DNA from: JAHEFU01 sp041395205
GTDB lineage: Bacteria; 4484-113; JAFGCY01
NCBI GenBank assembly: GCA_041395205.1
Contig: JAWLAZ010000002.1
Span: forward strand, 434,001 to 498,000
Length of the DNA stretch: 64,000 nt
Reading direction: 5' to 3'
Under the pieces are notes generated by a model. It was not told the origin of the DNA. It did not search any database and worked only from the letters and a program-made list of their open reading frames with translations. Positions 1 through 8,014 of the stretch are shown piece after piece. Both the position numbers and the translations under genes were made by a program. The number at the start of each line of letters is the position of its first letter. Within the stretch, counting starts at the first letter, position 1.

Positions 1-2620
1 CGCTGCCGGCGGTGTAGTTGGCAAGGCCGCCCTTGCCACCCGTGGCGGTAGCTTCGCCACCATCACCAGCCGTCATGCAGCAGGTATCATTGCCGCCGTT
101 GCCGCCGGTCGCATCCGCGATGCCACCGTCACCACCGAAGGCCTTGCCGAGCGTGATGCTGGCCCCGCCGAAGACGTTGCCGCGCACGCTCATGCCCCAC
201 AGCGGTACATCGCCGCCCTTGCCACCAGTGGCCGTGGCATCACAGCCGTCCGTGGCCGGGCATCCGTCCATGCCGTTGCCACCCGTGGCCGTGGCCGTGC
301 CACCGTTGCCGCCCCAGCCGGGATTCATGGTGAAGCCGTTGTTGATGCGGATCAGGTTGCCGGCCGTGATGCGGTACTTGTTGTTGGGCTTGCCGCCGTT
401 GCCGCCGATGGCGGTTGCCTGCGGGCAGCAGGCCAGGGCGTTGGCATCACCGCCCTCGCCGCCGCTGCCCAGCGTGATCGTGGCATTGTCGAAGGTGATC
501 GCCTTGCTGGCATGCATGCGCAGCATGAAGCGGTTGTCCTCGCCGTCCTCACCGGTTGCCATGTTGCAGTTGGTGACATTCGCACCGTCGCGGCCGTCCG
601 GACCCGAGATGTTCCAGTCCGTGGCCTTGATCTGGCCCCGACGCTGGTAAACCCTCAGGATCACGCGCTTGACGTGGTTGGGCTGCACGGGGACCTTGCC
701 CCAGTTCTTCCTGAGATGCCAGGTCCAGTAGGGACCGTAGTACTTGACGTGGTTGCTCGCGCCACGGCTGACGCTGCTGACTCCGTTGGCCCCGGCCTCC
801 TCAAGTGGCATGAAGGTGAAGTCGAATTCGTCGAAGGCACCATTGACGATGTCGTCCTCGGCCTGCTCCGGGGTGATCAGGTCATCCTCATCACTGACGA
901 TCAGCAGGTTGCCGTTCACGTCAAACGGGTCGCCGTCGAAGTCGGCATTGCCCTCGGCCACGATCTTCACGGACTTCGCATCATCCGCGGGGACCGCCGG
1001 CTCGTCCGGCAGCTCCTGTACGATCTGGCCGGTCACGAGGATGTCGCCCTTGACGATGATGCAGATGTCGGTGTCGCCGCCGTGCAGCGTACCCGCGATG
1101 GTCAGATCACCGTTGACGGTCAGCACAGCGTCATTGCTGAACTCAACCGTGTTGCCATCACCGATTGTCGCCGGCCCTTCGATGCTCAGATCAGCATCGA
1201 TCGTCCCCGGCAGCTCCTGGCTGGCATGCGGCGTGCCGCTCAGCATCACGGTGTTCTCCTCGGCGTTGGCCGGGTCGGCACCATCACGCACGCGGACCGC
1301 GAAGGCGTACTCCGTTTCGTTCGTGAGTCCCGTGACCACGAGGCTCTGCTCGCTGCCGGCATTCTCGTCGTCCTTGGCCAGTCCGCTGACCTCCATCGTC
1401 TGGGCAGTGCCGAAATCCACGGTACTGCCTTCATTCCAGTAGACGGTGTAGGTACCCGGCCAGCTCTGCAGGTCGTCGGCCTCATACCAGTTGACGCGCA
1501 TGCTCCCGTCACCGGGAACCACACTCATCACACCGGCATCTTCCGGTGCTCCTCCGACCCAGAACGGCGGGGAGTTGTCCGCGGCTCCGGCACCTGCCAT
1601 GTTCGAACTGATGCCTTCGGTTGATTCACTCACAGGACGCAGCCAGAAGCTCTCCGCTCCGCTGCCGCTGATGGAGGCAAGCGTGGCTTCATAGCGGGCC
1701 CGGAACTGAGCCTTGCTCGCACCTGTATCATCGCCGACGTCGATGCTGCCGAGCGCAGTCGCAGCTCCGTTGCCAGCTTCCGGATCCGCCGGATAGTCCG
1801 ACGCGTCCCCGCCATACAGGGTCCAGCTTTCGATGCGGTTGCCGAAGTTGACACCGATCGGGGTGATGTCAGCCAGTGTGATCAGGCCGTTGGAATCGCC
1901 ATCCACAACTGACAGCGCACTGTCGAAGGGATAGCTCGAACCGTCCGCCGGCGCGGCGTTGAAGTTCACGCCAAGCGGTGTGATGTCGGCAATCCCGACT
2001 TCCGAGTTCTGGTCGTAGTCTCCGACATTGACATAGCTGAAGCTCAGTGCACCGCTGCCGCTGTCAACACTGAGATCCGGAATCCGGCTGGAGACACCGC
2101 TCGGCACCGCACTGGCCTGCCGGCCGGCCAGCACCGCACCGTTGCTGAAGCGGATCCGGGCTATGCTGAAGCGTCCGCTCGTACCCGGCTCCGCCTGGGG
2201 ATGTATGACCGTGCTGCCCAGATGCACGCTGCCCGGGACATCCGTCACGGCCAGCTGCAACTGGTCTTCGGAGTTGCGACCCGGCCAGAACTGCAGTTCC
2301 GCATCCTGGGGATGCATCAAGGTCTGATCATAGTCCAGTCTGAGATGCAGGCTGCGCAGGTCCTTGGCATCGGTCAGCACGCTGACAGTACGTCCGCTGT
2401 CATCGTTCTCGATCTCCAGGCTGAAGTCCGCGGATCCACCGTACTGGAAACTGCTGTCGAGGATCCGCAGGTCAAAGCCCTGGCTGCTGACCAGGTCGTA
2501 ACCCGCCTGGCCGTTGTCATTTCCCGGACCGGATGGTCCGGAAAGCTGGGACGAGCCTCCGCAGGCGGCTAGTGAAACAAGTAACGCCGCACTGAGCAGG
2601 CCAAGGAACAAGTGCTTCAT
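1..2620 (-). CDS. Large surface lipoprotein with dockerin-like repeats, Fn3 domain and glycine-rich repeats (3' end outside window)
   Basis: The frame is open from ATG 2620 to the window edge (at least 873 residues). A GAGGAG Shine-Dalgarno lies 7 nt before the start. I checked the frame by translation at several points and saw no frameshift. Residues 1-20 form a lipoprotein signal ending in lipobox LAAC (Cys20). About residues 45-180 are beta-rich and could be cohesin-like. Two EF-hand/dockerin-like repeats follow near residues 196-225 (GDYDQNSEVGIADITPLGVNF) and 240-265 (DGDSNGLITLADITPIGVNF). A fibronectin type III-like domain spans about 354-455 and a beta-rich stretch about 470-575. From about 670 a region rich in TATGGNGG/TATGGKGG units with CC pairs runs to the edge. 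The product is probably an exported, lipid-anchored cell-surface protein. The specific function is unknown and the C-terminus is not visible. Confidence 0.8.
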   Translation of the reverse strand, partial: MKHLFLGLLSAALLVSLAACGGSSQLSGPSGPGNDNGQAGYDLVSSQGFDLRILDSSFQYGGSADFSLEIENDDSGRTVSVLTDAKDLRSLHLRLDYDQTLMHPQDAELQFWPGRNSEDQLQLAVTDVPGSVHLGSTVIHPQAEPGTSGRFSIARIRFSNGAVLAGRQASAVPSGVSSRIPDLSVDSGSGALSFSYVNVGDYDQNSEVGIADITPLGVNFNAAPADGSSYPFDSALSVVDGDSNGLITLADITPIGVNFGNRIESWTLYGGDASDYPADPEAGNGAATALGSIDVGDDTGASKAQFRARYEATLASISGSGAESFWLRPVSESTEGISSNMAGAGAADNSPPFWVGGAPEDAGVMSVVPGDGSMRVNWYEADDLQSWPGTYTVYWNEGSTVDFGTAQTMEVSGLAKDDENAGSEQSLVVTGLTNETEYAFAVRVRDGADPANAEENTVMLSGTPHASQELPGTIDADLSIEGPATIGDGNTVEFSNDAVLTVNGDLTIAGTLHGGDTDICIIVKGDILVTGQIVQELPDEPAVPADDAKSVKIVAEGNADFDGDPFDVNGNLLIVSDEDDLITPEQAEDDIVNGAFDEFDFTFMPLEEAGANGVSSVSRGASNHVKYYGPYWTWHLRKNWGKVPVQPNHVKRVILRVYQRRGQIKATDWNISGPDGRDGANVTNCNMATGEDGEDNRFMLRMHASKAITFDNATITLGSGGEGGDANALACCPQATAIGGNGGKPNNKYRITAGNLIRINNGFTMNPGWGGNGGTATATGGNGMDGCPATDGCDATATGGKGGDVPLWGMSVRGNVFGGASITLGKAFGGDGGIADATGGNGGNDTCCMTAGDGGEATATGGKGGLANYTAGS

Positions 2621-2825
2621 GACACTCTCCTCAATCCAGTAGATTACAGAAGGCAATCTCTGGGCCTAACCGTCCGCAACTGAGTATTTATCCTGTGCGG
2701 ACGGAGAAACTGCCGGTCGGCTGAAGCGGCATCGCATACACACGAGTGACATCGCATCAACCACGAACATTACCCTTTGTCGGGAACACTCTAACACCGG
2801 CCCTACAAAGCGCAAACCCGCCACA

Positions 2826-2831
2826 TATAAT
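2826..2831 (+). promoter_or_regulatory. -10 box of a leaderless promoter for the ABC-type ATPase gene
   Basis: TATAAT ends 6 nt before the GTG start at 2838, so transcription should begin at or next to the start codon. No Shine-Dalgarno fits in the gap. Confidence 0.6.
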
Positions 2832-2837
2832 CTGGCG

Positions 2838-3710
2838 GTGATCGAATTCAATGCCGTCGGTTTCGGCAGCGGGGACAGCGCACTGCTGCGCGATTTCTCC
2901 TGGCAGCTGCCGGACCCAGGCATCTACCTGCTGCTCGGTGGCAACGGCACGGGAAAATCGCTGCTCAGCTCGCTGCTGGCTGGAAGAGTCAGGGCCGCAT
3001 CGGGTGTTGTCAGCCTGATGGGAGAGCCCGCATCGCGCCTCGCCGGACAGGTCTGGTATGCGGACGCGTCGATGTCCATCACCGAGGATGAGACAGTTGA
3101 GGAGTACATTGAGTATGAGCTGAGTTGCAGTGGCGCTGCCGGCTCTGCCGTTGACGACTGCCTCTCGCTGCTGGACCGCCTGCACCGTGGCATGGGCGAC
3201 AGCCTGCTTTCCCAGCTGCCACACCACGAGCTGTTGCTGGTGCAGATCGCCATTGCCACACTGGTTGAGGGACCGCTCAGGATCCTGGACGGGCATCTGA
3301 CCTGGCTGGACGACCACTACTGCCGGGTTGCGGCTCAGATGCTGCAGGGATTCAGTGTGAAGCAGGAGAACTTCATGCTGCTCACCGCCTCGCGCGTGGC
3401 GGGCGAGCTTCCCGACCTGCAGGACACCTGGCTGTTGTCCCGGGCCTGGCCCGTTCAGCTGAGCCGGGTTTCCAGCCAGGACGCAATCGATACCGGGATG
3501 CAGAAGATCGTGAACAGCACGGCGATCAGTGTCTATTACCGCAACACTAACCTCAGTCCGAATGATCTGGTTTCCGGGGAAAGTTACCGCGTACTGAGCA
3601 GGCTGGAGGGCGGTCTCAACCTGGAACTCTCAGGCAGTCTCGACGACTGTCTGGCGGAGCTTGCAGTGCGCGGAATTGAGATCCGGCGCATAGACCTGCA
3701 GCAGAACTAG
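2838..3710 (+). CDS. ABC transporter-like ATP-binding protein with degenerate signature
   Basis: This 290-residue protein begins at GTG 2838. It resembles an ABC ATPase subunit: a beta-strand N-terminus, then Walker A GGNGTGKS at residues 34-41. The Walker B region reads LRILDGHL. The LSGGQ signature is replaced by LSQLPHHELL and no clear Q-loop was found, so ATP hydrolysis may be weak or the protein may act outside transport. The C-terminal third (after about residue 210) is not typical of the family. No permease gene is adjacent. The TAG stop overlaps the TAG stop of the convergent STAS gene in a shared CTAG. Transcription is probably leaderless. Substrate unknown. Confidence 0.6.
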   Translation: MIEFNAVGFGSGDSALLRDFSWQLPDPGIYLLLGGNGTGKSLLSSLLAGRVRAASGVVSLMGEPASRLAGQVWYADASMSITEDETVEEYIEYELSCSGAAGSAVDDCLSLLDRLHRGMGDSLLSQLPHHELLLVQIAIATLVEGPLRILDGHLTWLDDHYCRVAAQMLQGFSVKQENFMLLTASRVAGELPDLQDTWLLSRAWPVQLSRVSSQDAIDTGMQKIVNSTAISVYYRNTNLSPNDLVSGESYRVLSRLEGGLNLELSGSLDDCLAELAVRGIEIRRIDLQQN

Positions 3711-4063
3711 ATCGCCGCCGGGATGTCCAGCTCCTTCATGTAGTTCATGGCGTCTTCGCAGGAATCGTAGATGTTCACGTATTTGTCAATGCGGATCGTG
3801 GAAAGCAGCCGCTTCACGAGATTGTTGGGAGCACAGAACACGATGGCCCCCTTGGAATTCTTGACCTGCTTGATCAGCACCACGAGGTAGCCCAGTCCTG
3901 AACTGTCAAAGAAGCTCACCTTCTCCAGGTCGATGATGATTTTTTCGTACTGGTCGATCTTGTATGACTCAACCTTGTTGCGCGTGTCCGTCAGCGAGTT
4001 GATGTTGATCTCCCCCGCGAGCTGTAGCACGAAGATCCCTTCGGACATGTAGTAGCTAACCAT
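3707..4063 (-). CDS. STAS-domain protein, anti-sigma factor antagonist family
   Basis: At 118 residues it matches the usual size of SpoIIAA/RsbV-type STAS proteins. The motif KVSFFDSSGLGYLVVLIKQ contains the Asp-Ser-Ser segment in which the first Ser is normally phosphorylated by a partner kinase. In known systems the unphosphorylated form binds an anti-sigma kinase and frees a sigma factor. No kinase, phosphatase or sigma gene is nearby. It is a close paralogue of the gene at 4166-4507, which lies upstream on the same strand with a 102-nt gap. An AGAGG sits 13 nt before the ATG, a loose Shine-Dalgarno. Confidence 0.8.
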   Translation of the reverse strand: MVSYYMSEGIFVLQLAGEININSLTDTRNKVESYKIDQYEKIIIDLEKVSFFDSSGLGYLVVLIKQVKNSKGAIVFCAPNNLVKRLLSTIRIDKYVNIYDSCEDAMNYMKELDIPAAI

Positions 4064-4165
4064 TCAGATATGCCGCCTCTTTATTGACTAAGCCTCATAT
4101 ATTATCCAAGGATTCAGATCCGGACAAGCACTGTTAACTTCGTCTTCATCCAAATCCTCCGTAAA

Positions 4166-4507
4166 TCAGCCCGGCTGCAGGCCAAGTTCAATTGCCTCAT
4201 CCAGGGAATCGTAGATACCGATGTATCTTTCGATGCGGATTGTCGACAGCAGTCTGCGAACCAGATTGTTGGGATTGCAGAGTGCCACCAGCCCGCGGTT
4301 CATGCGGATCTGCTTGATCAGCACGATGAGATAGCCCAGTCCTGAGCTGTCAAAGAAGCTCACCTTTTCCAGGTCAATCACCACGCGCTCCTGGCATTCG
4401 ACTCCACTCTCCTCCACCTGGTTGCGCGTTTCCGTGAGGGAATTGATGTTGATCTCCCCTGACAGACTGAGAATGAAAACGTTATCTTGCATCTGCTGGC
4501 TTACCAT
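4166..4507 (-). CDS. STAS-domain protein, anti-sigma factor antagonist family (second copy)
   Basis: This 113-residue paralogue of the neighbouring STAS protein shares GEININSLTETRNQVE and KVSFFDSSGLGYLIVLIKQ almost unchanged, including the predicted phosphorylatable Ser. The two differ mainly at the C-terminus. A GGGTGA precedes the ATG. Tandem copies suggest duplication, with each perhaps reading a different anti-sigma kinase encoded elsewhere. Family assignment is firm; partner and pathway are inferred. Confidence 0.8.
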   Translation of the reverse strand: MVSQQMQDNVFILSLSGEININSLTETRNQVEESGVECQERVVIDLEKVSFFDSSGLGYLIVLIKQIRMNRGLVALCNPNNLVRRLLSTIRIERYIGIYDSLDEAIELGLQPG

Positions 4508-4613
4508 GGACTTTCACCCGGGTTACACTGTTCAGCAGATCTTACCTGTCCGATTGGATTAGTTCATAGCATTTCAACTGGATTTGACCAATTCCTGCCA
4601 TTGGGCTAGCGCA

Positions 4614-4619
4614 TATAAT
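4614..4619 (+). promoter_or_regulatory. -10 box of a leaderless promoter for pth
   Basis: TATAAT ends 8 nt before the pth ATG at 4628. No Shine-Dalgarno is present. Confidence 0.6.
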
Positions 4620-4627
4620 CCCTGCGC

Positions 4628-5371
4628 ATGATCCTGCGCCGCCAGAACCGCACCGTCGACTTCCTGCTCTTTGGCCTGGGCAACCCCGGTCCGAAGTACG
4701 CCGGCACGCGGCACAACCTCGGCTGGTGGCTGCTTGATCTGCTGGCGGAACGCTTCAGCGCCACCGGCCGTCAGAGCCGCCATCGCAGCATCGTCGAATA
4801 CTGCACGATCCGCGAGCACAGCGTGGCCCTGATCCGCCCCACCACCTTCATGAACCTCAGCGGGGAAAGCCTGCGGGCCTGGCTCAAGGAATTCCCGGAT
4901 ACACCGTTCGCCGTGGCCTACGACGACACCGCGCTGGCGGTGGGCAAGGTCCGGATCCGTGAGCGGGGCAGCGCGGGTGGCCACAACGGCATGAAAAGCA
5001 TCATCGCCTGTCTCGGCACGGATGCCATTCTGCGAGTCCGCATCGGTGTCGGACATCCCGGCGAGGATGACATTGCAGACTATGTGCTGGAGAATCCGCC
5101 GGATGTGGACATGCCGGGATTCCGGGATGCCCTGAACATTGCTGCACTCTGCGTAGAGGAGCTGGTGGATGGCAGTGTGGGCCGGGCCCAGCATCTTGCC
5201 AGTGGCAGGGAACTGCCGGAGAAGAAGGATAAGCCGAAGCGCATCCCGCGCCCCCCGGTGAAGCTGACCATGCAGGACCTGCTGTCCGGCAGGCTGGGAG
5301 GCGGTACGGCAAAGCCACCTGAAATGAATCTCGACCCGGAAGATGAATCTGATACGGAGCCTGAGTCCTGA
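4628..5371 (+). CDS. pth: Peptidyl-tRNA hydrolase
   Basis: The enzyme hydrolyses peptidyl-tRNA released from stalled ribosomes so that tRNA is recycled in the cytoplasm. The 247-residue protein carries the family motifs in order: FGLGNPGPKYAGTRHNLGWW (with the catalytic His), RPTTFMNLSG, and ERGSAGGHNGMKSI, then a conserved RVRIGVGHPG. It is longer than the usual 185-200 residues. The extra C-terminal part (from about residue 195) is rich in Lys, Pro, Asp and Glu and looks disordered. The ATG lies 8 nt after a TATAAT, so translation is probably leaderless. Confidence 0.95.
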   Translation: MILRRQNRTVDFLLFGLGNPGPKYAGTRHNLGWWLLDLLAERFSATGRQSRHRSIVEYCTIREHSVALIRPTTFMNLSGESLRAWLKEFPDTPFAVAYDDTALAVGKVRIRERGSAGGHNGMKSIIACLGTDAILRVRIGVGHPGEDDIADYVLENPPDVDMPGFRDALNIAALCVEELVDGSVGRAQHLASGRELPEKKDKPKRIPRPPVKLTMQDLLSGRLGGGTAKPPEMNLDPEDESDTEPES

Positions 5372-5377
5372 TCCGGT

Positions 5378-5809
5378 TTACGGCAGCGGGCTGAAGCTCA
5401 CAGGCAGCATGTCGGATTGATCCGGGAAGATGAACTCCCCGCTGATGCTGTTCGCGCCCTCTGCACCAAGGACATCGCCCTCGAAGAAGTAGTCGAATTC
5501 CATACCACGGTCGAAGTGCAGCACGAGATGTCCATCCGCCAGAGTACCGATTCCGTCCGCGCTCCCGAAGGCTTCCGGATCGTCCCCGCTCAGACGGGCG
5601 GCGTAGACCCGGCTCTGTTCCACCCGCGCCAGTTCCAGCCGCAGTACCCCCAGCACTCCCACCGTACTGTCGCTGCGGTAATCGCCGCTGATCTCCGTTG
5701 CCTGCAGCTGCCGCGGATCGACGAAATCACTTCCGCCGCTGCATGACAACGCAGCAAGCATCAGCAGGCAGAGCATCAGACTGGTCAAGCATCCCGGTTT
5801 CGGTGCCAT
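5378..5809 (-). CDS. Small predicted lipoprotein
   Basis: This 143-residue protein has a hydrophobic N-terminal signal with lipobox LSC (Cys23) followed by a GGSD linker. The remainder is a compact beta-rich domain of 110-120 residues (VLGVLRLELARVEQ, GHLVLHFDRGMEFDYFFEGD). I do not recognise the family. It is convergent with pth (6-nt gap) and divergent from cutA. Its ATG is 6 nt after a TATAAT on the minus strand. Confidence 0.7.
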   Translation of the reverse strand: MAPKPGCLTSLMLCLLMLAALSCSGGSDFVDPRQLQATEISGDYRSDSTVGVLGVLRLELARVEQSRVYAARLSGDDPEAFGSADGIGTLADGHLVLHFDRGMEFDYFFEGDVLGAEGANSISGEFIFPDQSDMLPVSFSPLP

Positions 5810-5815
5810 CCCTCA

Positions 5816-5821
5816 ATTATA
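5816..5821 (-). promoter_or_regulatory. -10 box of a leaderless promoter for the small lipoprotein
   Basis: TATAAT (minus strand) ends 6 nt before the ATG at 5809. Confidence 0.6.
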
Positions 5822-5866
5822 GGTTCATGCAGCAGCATGCGGAGCCGCCAGCCGCGCTGTGTGCCG

Positions 5867-5872
5867 TATAAT
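5867..5872 (+). promoter_or_regulatory. -10 box of a leaderless promoter for cutA
   Basis: TATAAT ends 6 nt before the ATG at 5879. No convincing TTGACA lies about 17 nt further upstream. Confidence 0.6.
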
Positions 5873-5878
5873 CGCCAC

Positions 5879-6262
5879 ATGTCCGAGCTGCTCGAAGTCC
5901 ACACGACATTCGCCAAGATCATTGATGCCACGGAGATCTGCCGCAAGCTGGTGGACGAGAAGCTCGCCGCCTGTGCGCAGATGATTCCCGGCGTGACCAG
6001 CATCTATTACTGGGATGGCCGGACGCGCCGTGACAGTGAACTGCTGGTGCTGATCAAGACCACGAAGCAGGCCTGGCCAGCCCTGCGGGACCGTCTGAAG
6101 GAACTGCACCCCTTCGATGAACCGGAGATCATCGCCGTGCCGGTCGCCGAGGCCAGCCAGAGCTATGCCGACTGGGTCAGCGGCTATGTCGGTGGCAAGA
6201 TCAGCCCTCCGGAAACACCTGCCGAGGCCGCGGAACGCAAGGACGAGGAAGGCTTCTGGTAA
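5879..6262 (+). CDS. cutA: CutA1 divalent-ion tolerance family protein
   Basis: CutA1 proteins are small trimeric ferredoxin-like proteins linked to copper and other divalent-ion tolerance. This 127-residue protein has the family core: LVDEKLAACAQMIPGVTSIYYW, then DSELLVLIKT and HPFDEPEIIAVPV. The frame is open upstream to 5837, but the family begins close to MSELLEVHTT, and the ATG at 5879 sits 6 nt after a TATAAT. A short acidic tail follows the domain. Confidence 0.93.
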   Translation: MSELLEVHTTFAKIIDATEICRKLVDEKLAACAQMIPGVTSIYYWDGRTRRDSELLVLIKTTKQAWPALRDRLKELHPFDEPEIIAVPVAEASQSYADWVSGYVGGKISPPETPAEAAERKDEEGFW

Positions 6263-6273
6263 ACCCGATGCTG

Positions 6274-7149
6274 CTAAATGTCTGAGTTCAGCTCAGGGAG
6301 CCTGTCCGCTGGCCAGATCACTGAGCGCCAGCAGAATGCCTGCTCACAGCGCGTGGCTCCCAGCCCGAGCACCATCTGCTCACTGGCGGTGTTTCCTTCA
6401 ATCACATGGCAGCAGGCAATGCCTTCCGTGCGCAGCATGTGGTCAATCTGGAAGGCTGCCAGGCTGCGCGCATAACCCCTGCGGCGGTGCTCCTCGGGAG
6501 TGTAGATCATCCCCATCGTGCCATTCATGTGCGTACAGGACCAGCAGACCGGCACTCCCTCCACCTCGCACACGAAGCTCGGACCGTTCTCCAGGCACAT
6601 CCTGGTGTAATGCCCCTCCTGGTCATAACTGATCCCCTGGCGCATCAGCTCGTGCAGTTCCAGTCCCTCTCCCAGTCTGCAGCTGTGCTGCACGAGCTCC
6701 GCAAAGCGCGGCACTCCATGGAAGTGGAACAGATATGCGGGAGGACTGTCCTCCCCATCCTCATTTGCCTGCCAGCCACTGGCCAGCGCTGCCTCATAGG
6801 CCTCGAGCGGTGCCGTGTTCAGGAACAGCGTGCAGCGTCCCTCGCGTTGCTGCATCCATGCCAGGGACTTCAGCAGGTGCTCCGCCGGCCAGCCACTTTC
6901 CGACTGCACACGCCCCGCCAGCAGATCTCCGAACATGGCCGGATATGCCTGGGGGTCACCGGCCGCGCAGAGCATGCCTCCCTGCAGCAGTAGCATGGCC
7001 CGCGGATTGTCGGGATCGTCAAGCAGCGTACTGGCCTGCTGATCCAGTTTCTCCATCCTGAGAGCTGTTCTCAATACCGAGAATGATTTCACGATATCCG
7101 GTTCCAAACTTCGGACCCGTGAACTGTGGCTGAACTCTTCGTACAACAT
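6274..7149 (-). CDS. GNAT-family acyl/acetyltransferase
   Basis: The 291-residue protein ends in a GNAT fold. The acetyl-CoA-binding segment near residues 205-230 reads GMIYTPEEHRRRGYARSL, and CCHVIEGNTASEQMVLGLGA follows, resembling the C-terminal part of glycine N-acyltransferase-like proteins. The first 150 residues are less conserved and rich in Leu and Ala. The gene stands alone, convergent with cutA and divergent from the respiratory operon. Substrate not inferable. Confidence 0.75.
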   Translation of the reverse strand: MLYEEFSHSSRVRSLEPDIVKSFSVLRTALRMEKLDQQASTLLDDPDNPRAMLLLQGGMLCAAGDPQAYPAMFGDLLAGRVQSESGWPAEHLLKSLAWMQQREGRCTLFLNTAPLEAYEAALASGWQANEDGEDSPPAYLFHFHGVPRFAELVQHSCRLGEGLELHELMRQGISYDQEGHYTRMCLENGPSFVCEVEGVPVCWSCTHMNGTMGMIYTPEEHRRRGYARSLAAFQIDHMLRTEGIACCHVIEGNTASEQMVLGLGATRCEQAFCWRSVIWPADRLPELNSDI

Positions 7150-7336
7150 CAGTAAAAGGTATCAGAATTGTCTCAACTGTTGAAGTCTGCACTAGTCAAG
7201 AGTGCATCAAGGCTGATTCTTAGATCAGTTTCTCGTAAAAGCATTCTCAAATTTTTCGGTTGTATGGTAAATTTACAGCCAGCTTACGGCAGTGGACTGT
7301 GATCAGTTTCCTGCCGATAATCGACCATACGCGCAC
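7150..7336. promoter_or_regulatory. Control region between the acetyltransferase and the act/cox operon
   Basis: This 187-nt gap is more AT-rich than its surroundings. It contains two copies of GATCAGTTTC (7223-7232 and 7301-7310), a TGCACT-N7-AGTGCA inverted repeat near 7190-7208, and a -10-like GATAAT at 7316-7321, 15 nt before the actA start. The repeats may bind a regulator of the respiratory operon; this is inference. Confidence 0.4.
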
Positions 7337-8014
7337 ATGAACGGTAAGCAACCAATATTCCCCAGATGGGTGGATGATGTAACGAGGCTGATTGCGATCT
7401 TGTTCGCAGGCGGTCTCCTGTATGTGGTCGTGCTCACTCTGTACGCCACCTCACCACGCAATACCGCGGTTGGCTACATGCCCGAGCAGCCGATTCCGTA
7501 CAGCCACAAGCTGCACGTGAACGAGCTCGGCCTGGATTGCCGCTACTGCCATACGGGCGTGGAGACGGGGGCCAAGGCGAACATCCCGCCGACGCAGACC
7601 TGCATGAACTGCCACAACACCATCCACAACCAGAGTCCGAAGCTCGAGCCCCTGTTCGAAAGCTACCGGACCGGTAAACCGGTTGAATGGATCCGGGTGC
7701 ATGATCTCCCGGACTTCGTCTTCTTCAACCACAGCATCCACGTCAACAAGGGCATCGGCTGCGTATCGTGCCATGGCCGCGTTGACAAGATGGAGGTCGT
7801 GTACCAGGACCAGCCGCTCAACATGGGCTGGTGTCTGGAATGCCACCGCAACCCCACGCCGAACATCCGTCCCCTGGACCGGATCACCGACCTGCGGCCG
7901 ATCGAGGAAGTGCTCGGCATCAAGACGGAATCCGGCATTGAGGATGCCTGCAGCGAGCTTGCCGCTAAGTATCAAGTAAATCCGAAGGTGAACTGCTCGA
8001 CATGTCATCGATGA
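7337..8014 (+). CDS. actA: Alternative complex III pentahaem cytochrome c subunit ActA
   Basis: ActA is the membrane-anchored multihaem cytochrome of alternative complex III, which oxidises quinol and reduces a cytochrome c or the oxidase directly. The 225-residue protein has one N-terminal membrane segment (about residues 18-38) and five CxxCH haem sites: CRYCH, CMNCH, CVSCH, CLECH and CSTCH. That is the pentahaem count described for this subunit. I chose ATG 7337; the frame also extends to GTG 7292. It overlaps actB. First gene of a 14-kb operon. Confidence 0.92.
   Translation: MNGKQPIFPRWVDDVTRLIAILFAGGLLYVVVLTLYATSPRNTAVGYMPEQPIPYSHKLHVNELGLDCRYCHTGVETGAKANIPPTQTCMNCHNTIHNQSPKLEPLFESYRTGKPVEWIRVHDLPDFVFFNHSIHVNKGIGCVSCHGRVDKMEVVYQDQPLNMGWCLECHRNPTPNIRPLDRITDLRPIEEVLGIKTESGIEDACSELAAKYQVNPKVNCSTCHR

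Noticed and set aside
18..1624. Open frames on the plus strand (210 and 370 codons) at the window start
   Set aside because: They lie opposite the large lipoprotein, whose frame has a signal peptide, repeats and domains and is only missed because it lacks a stop in the window.
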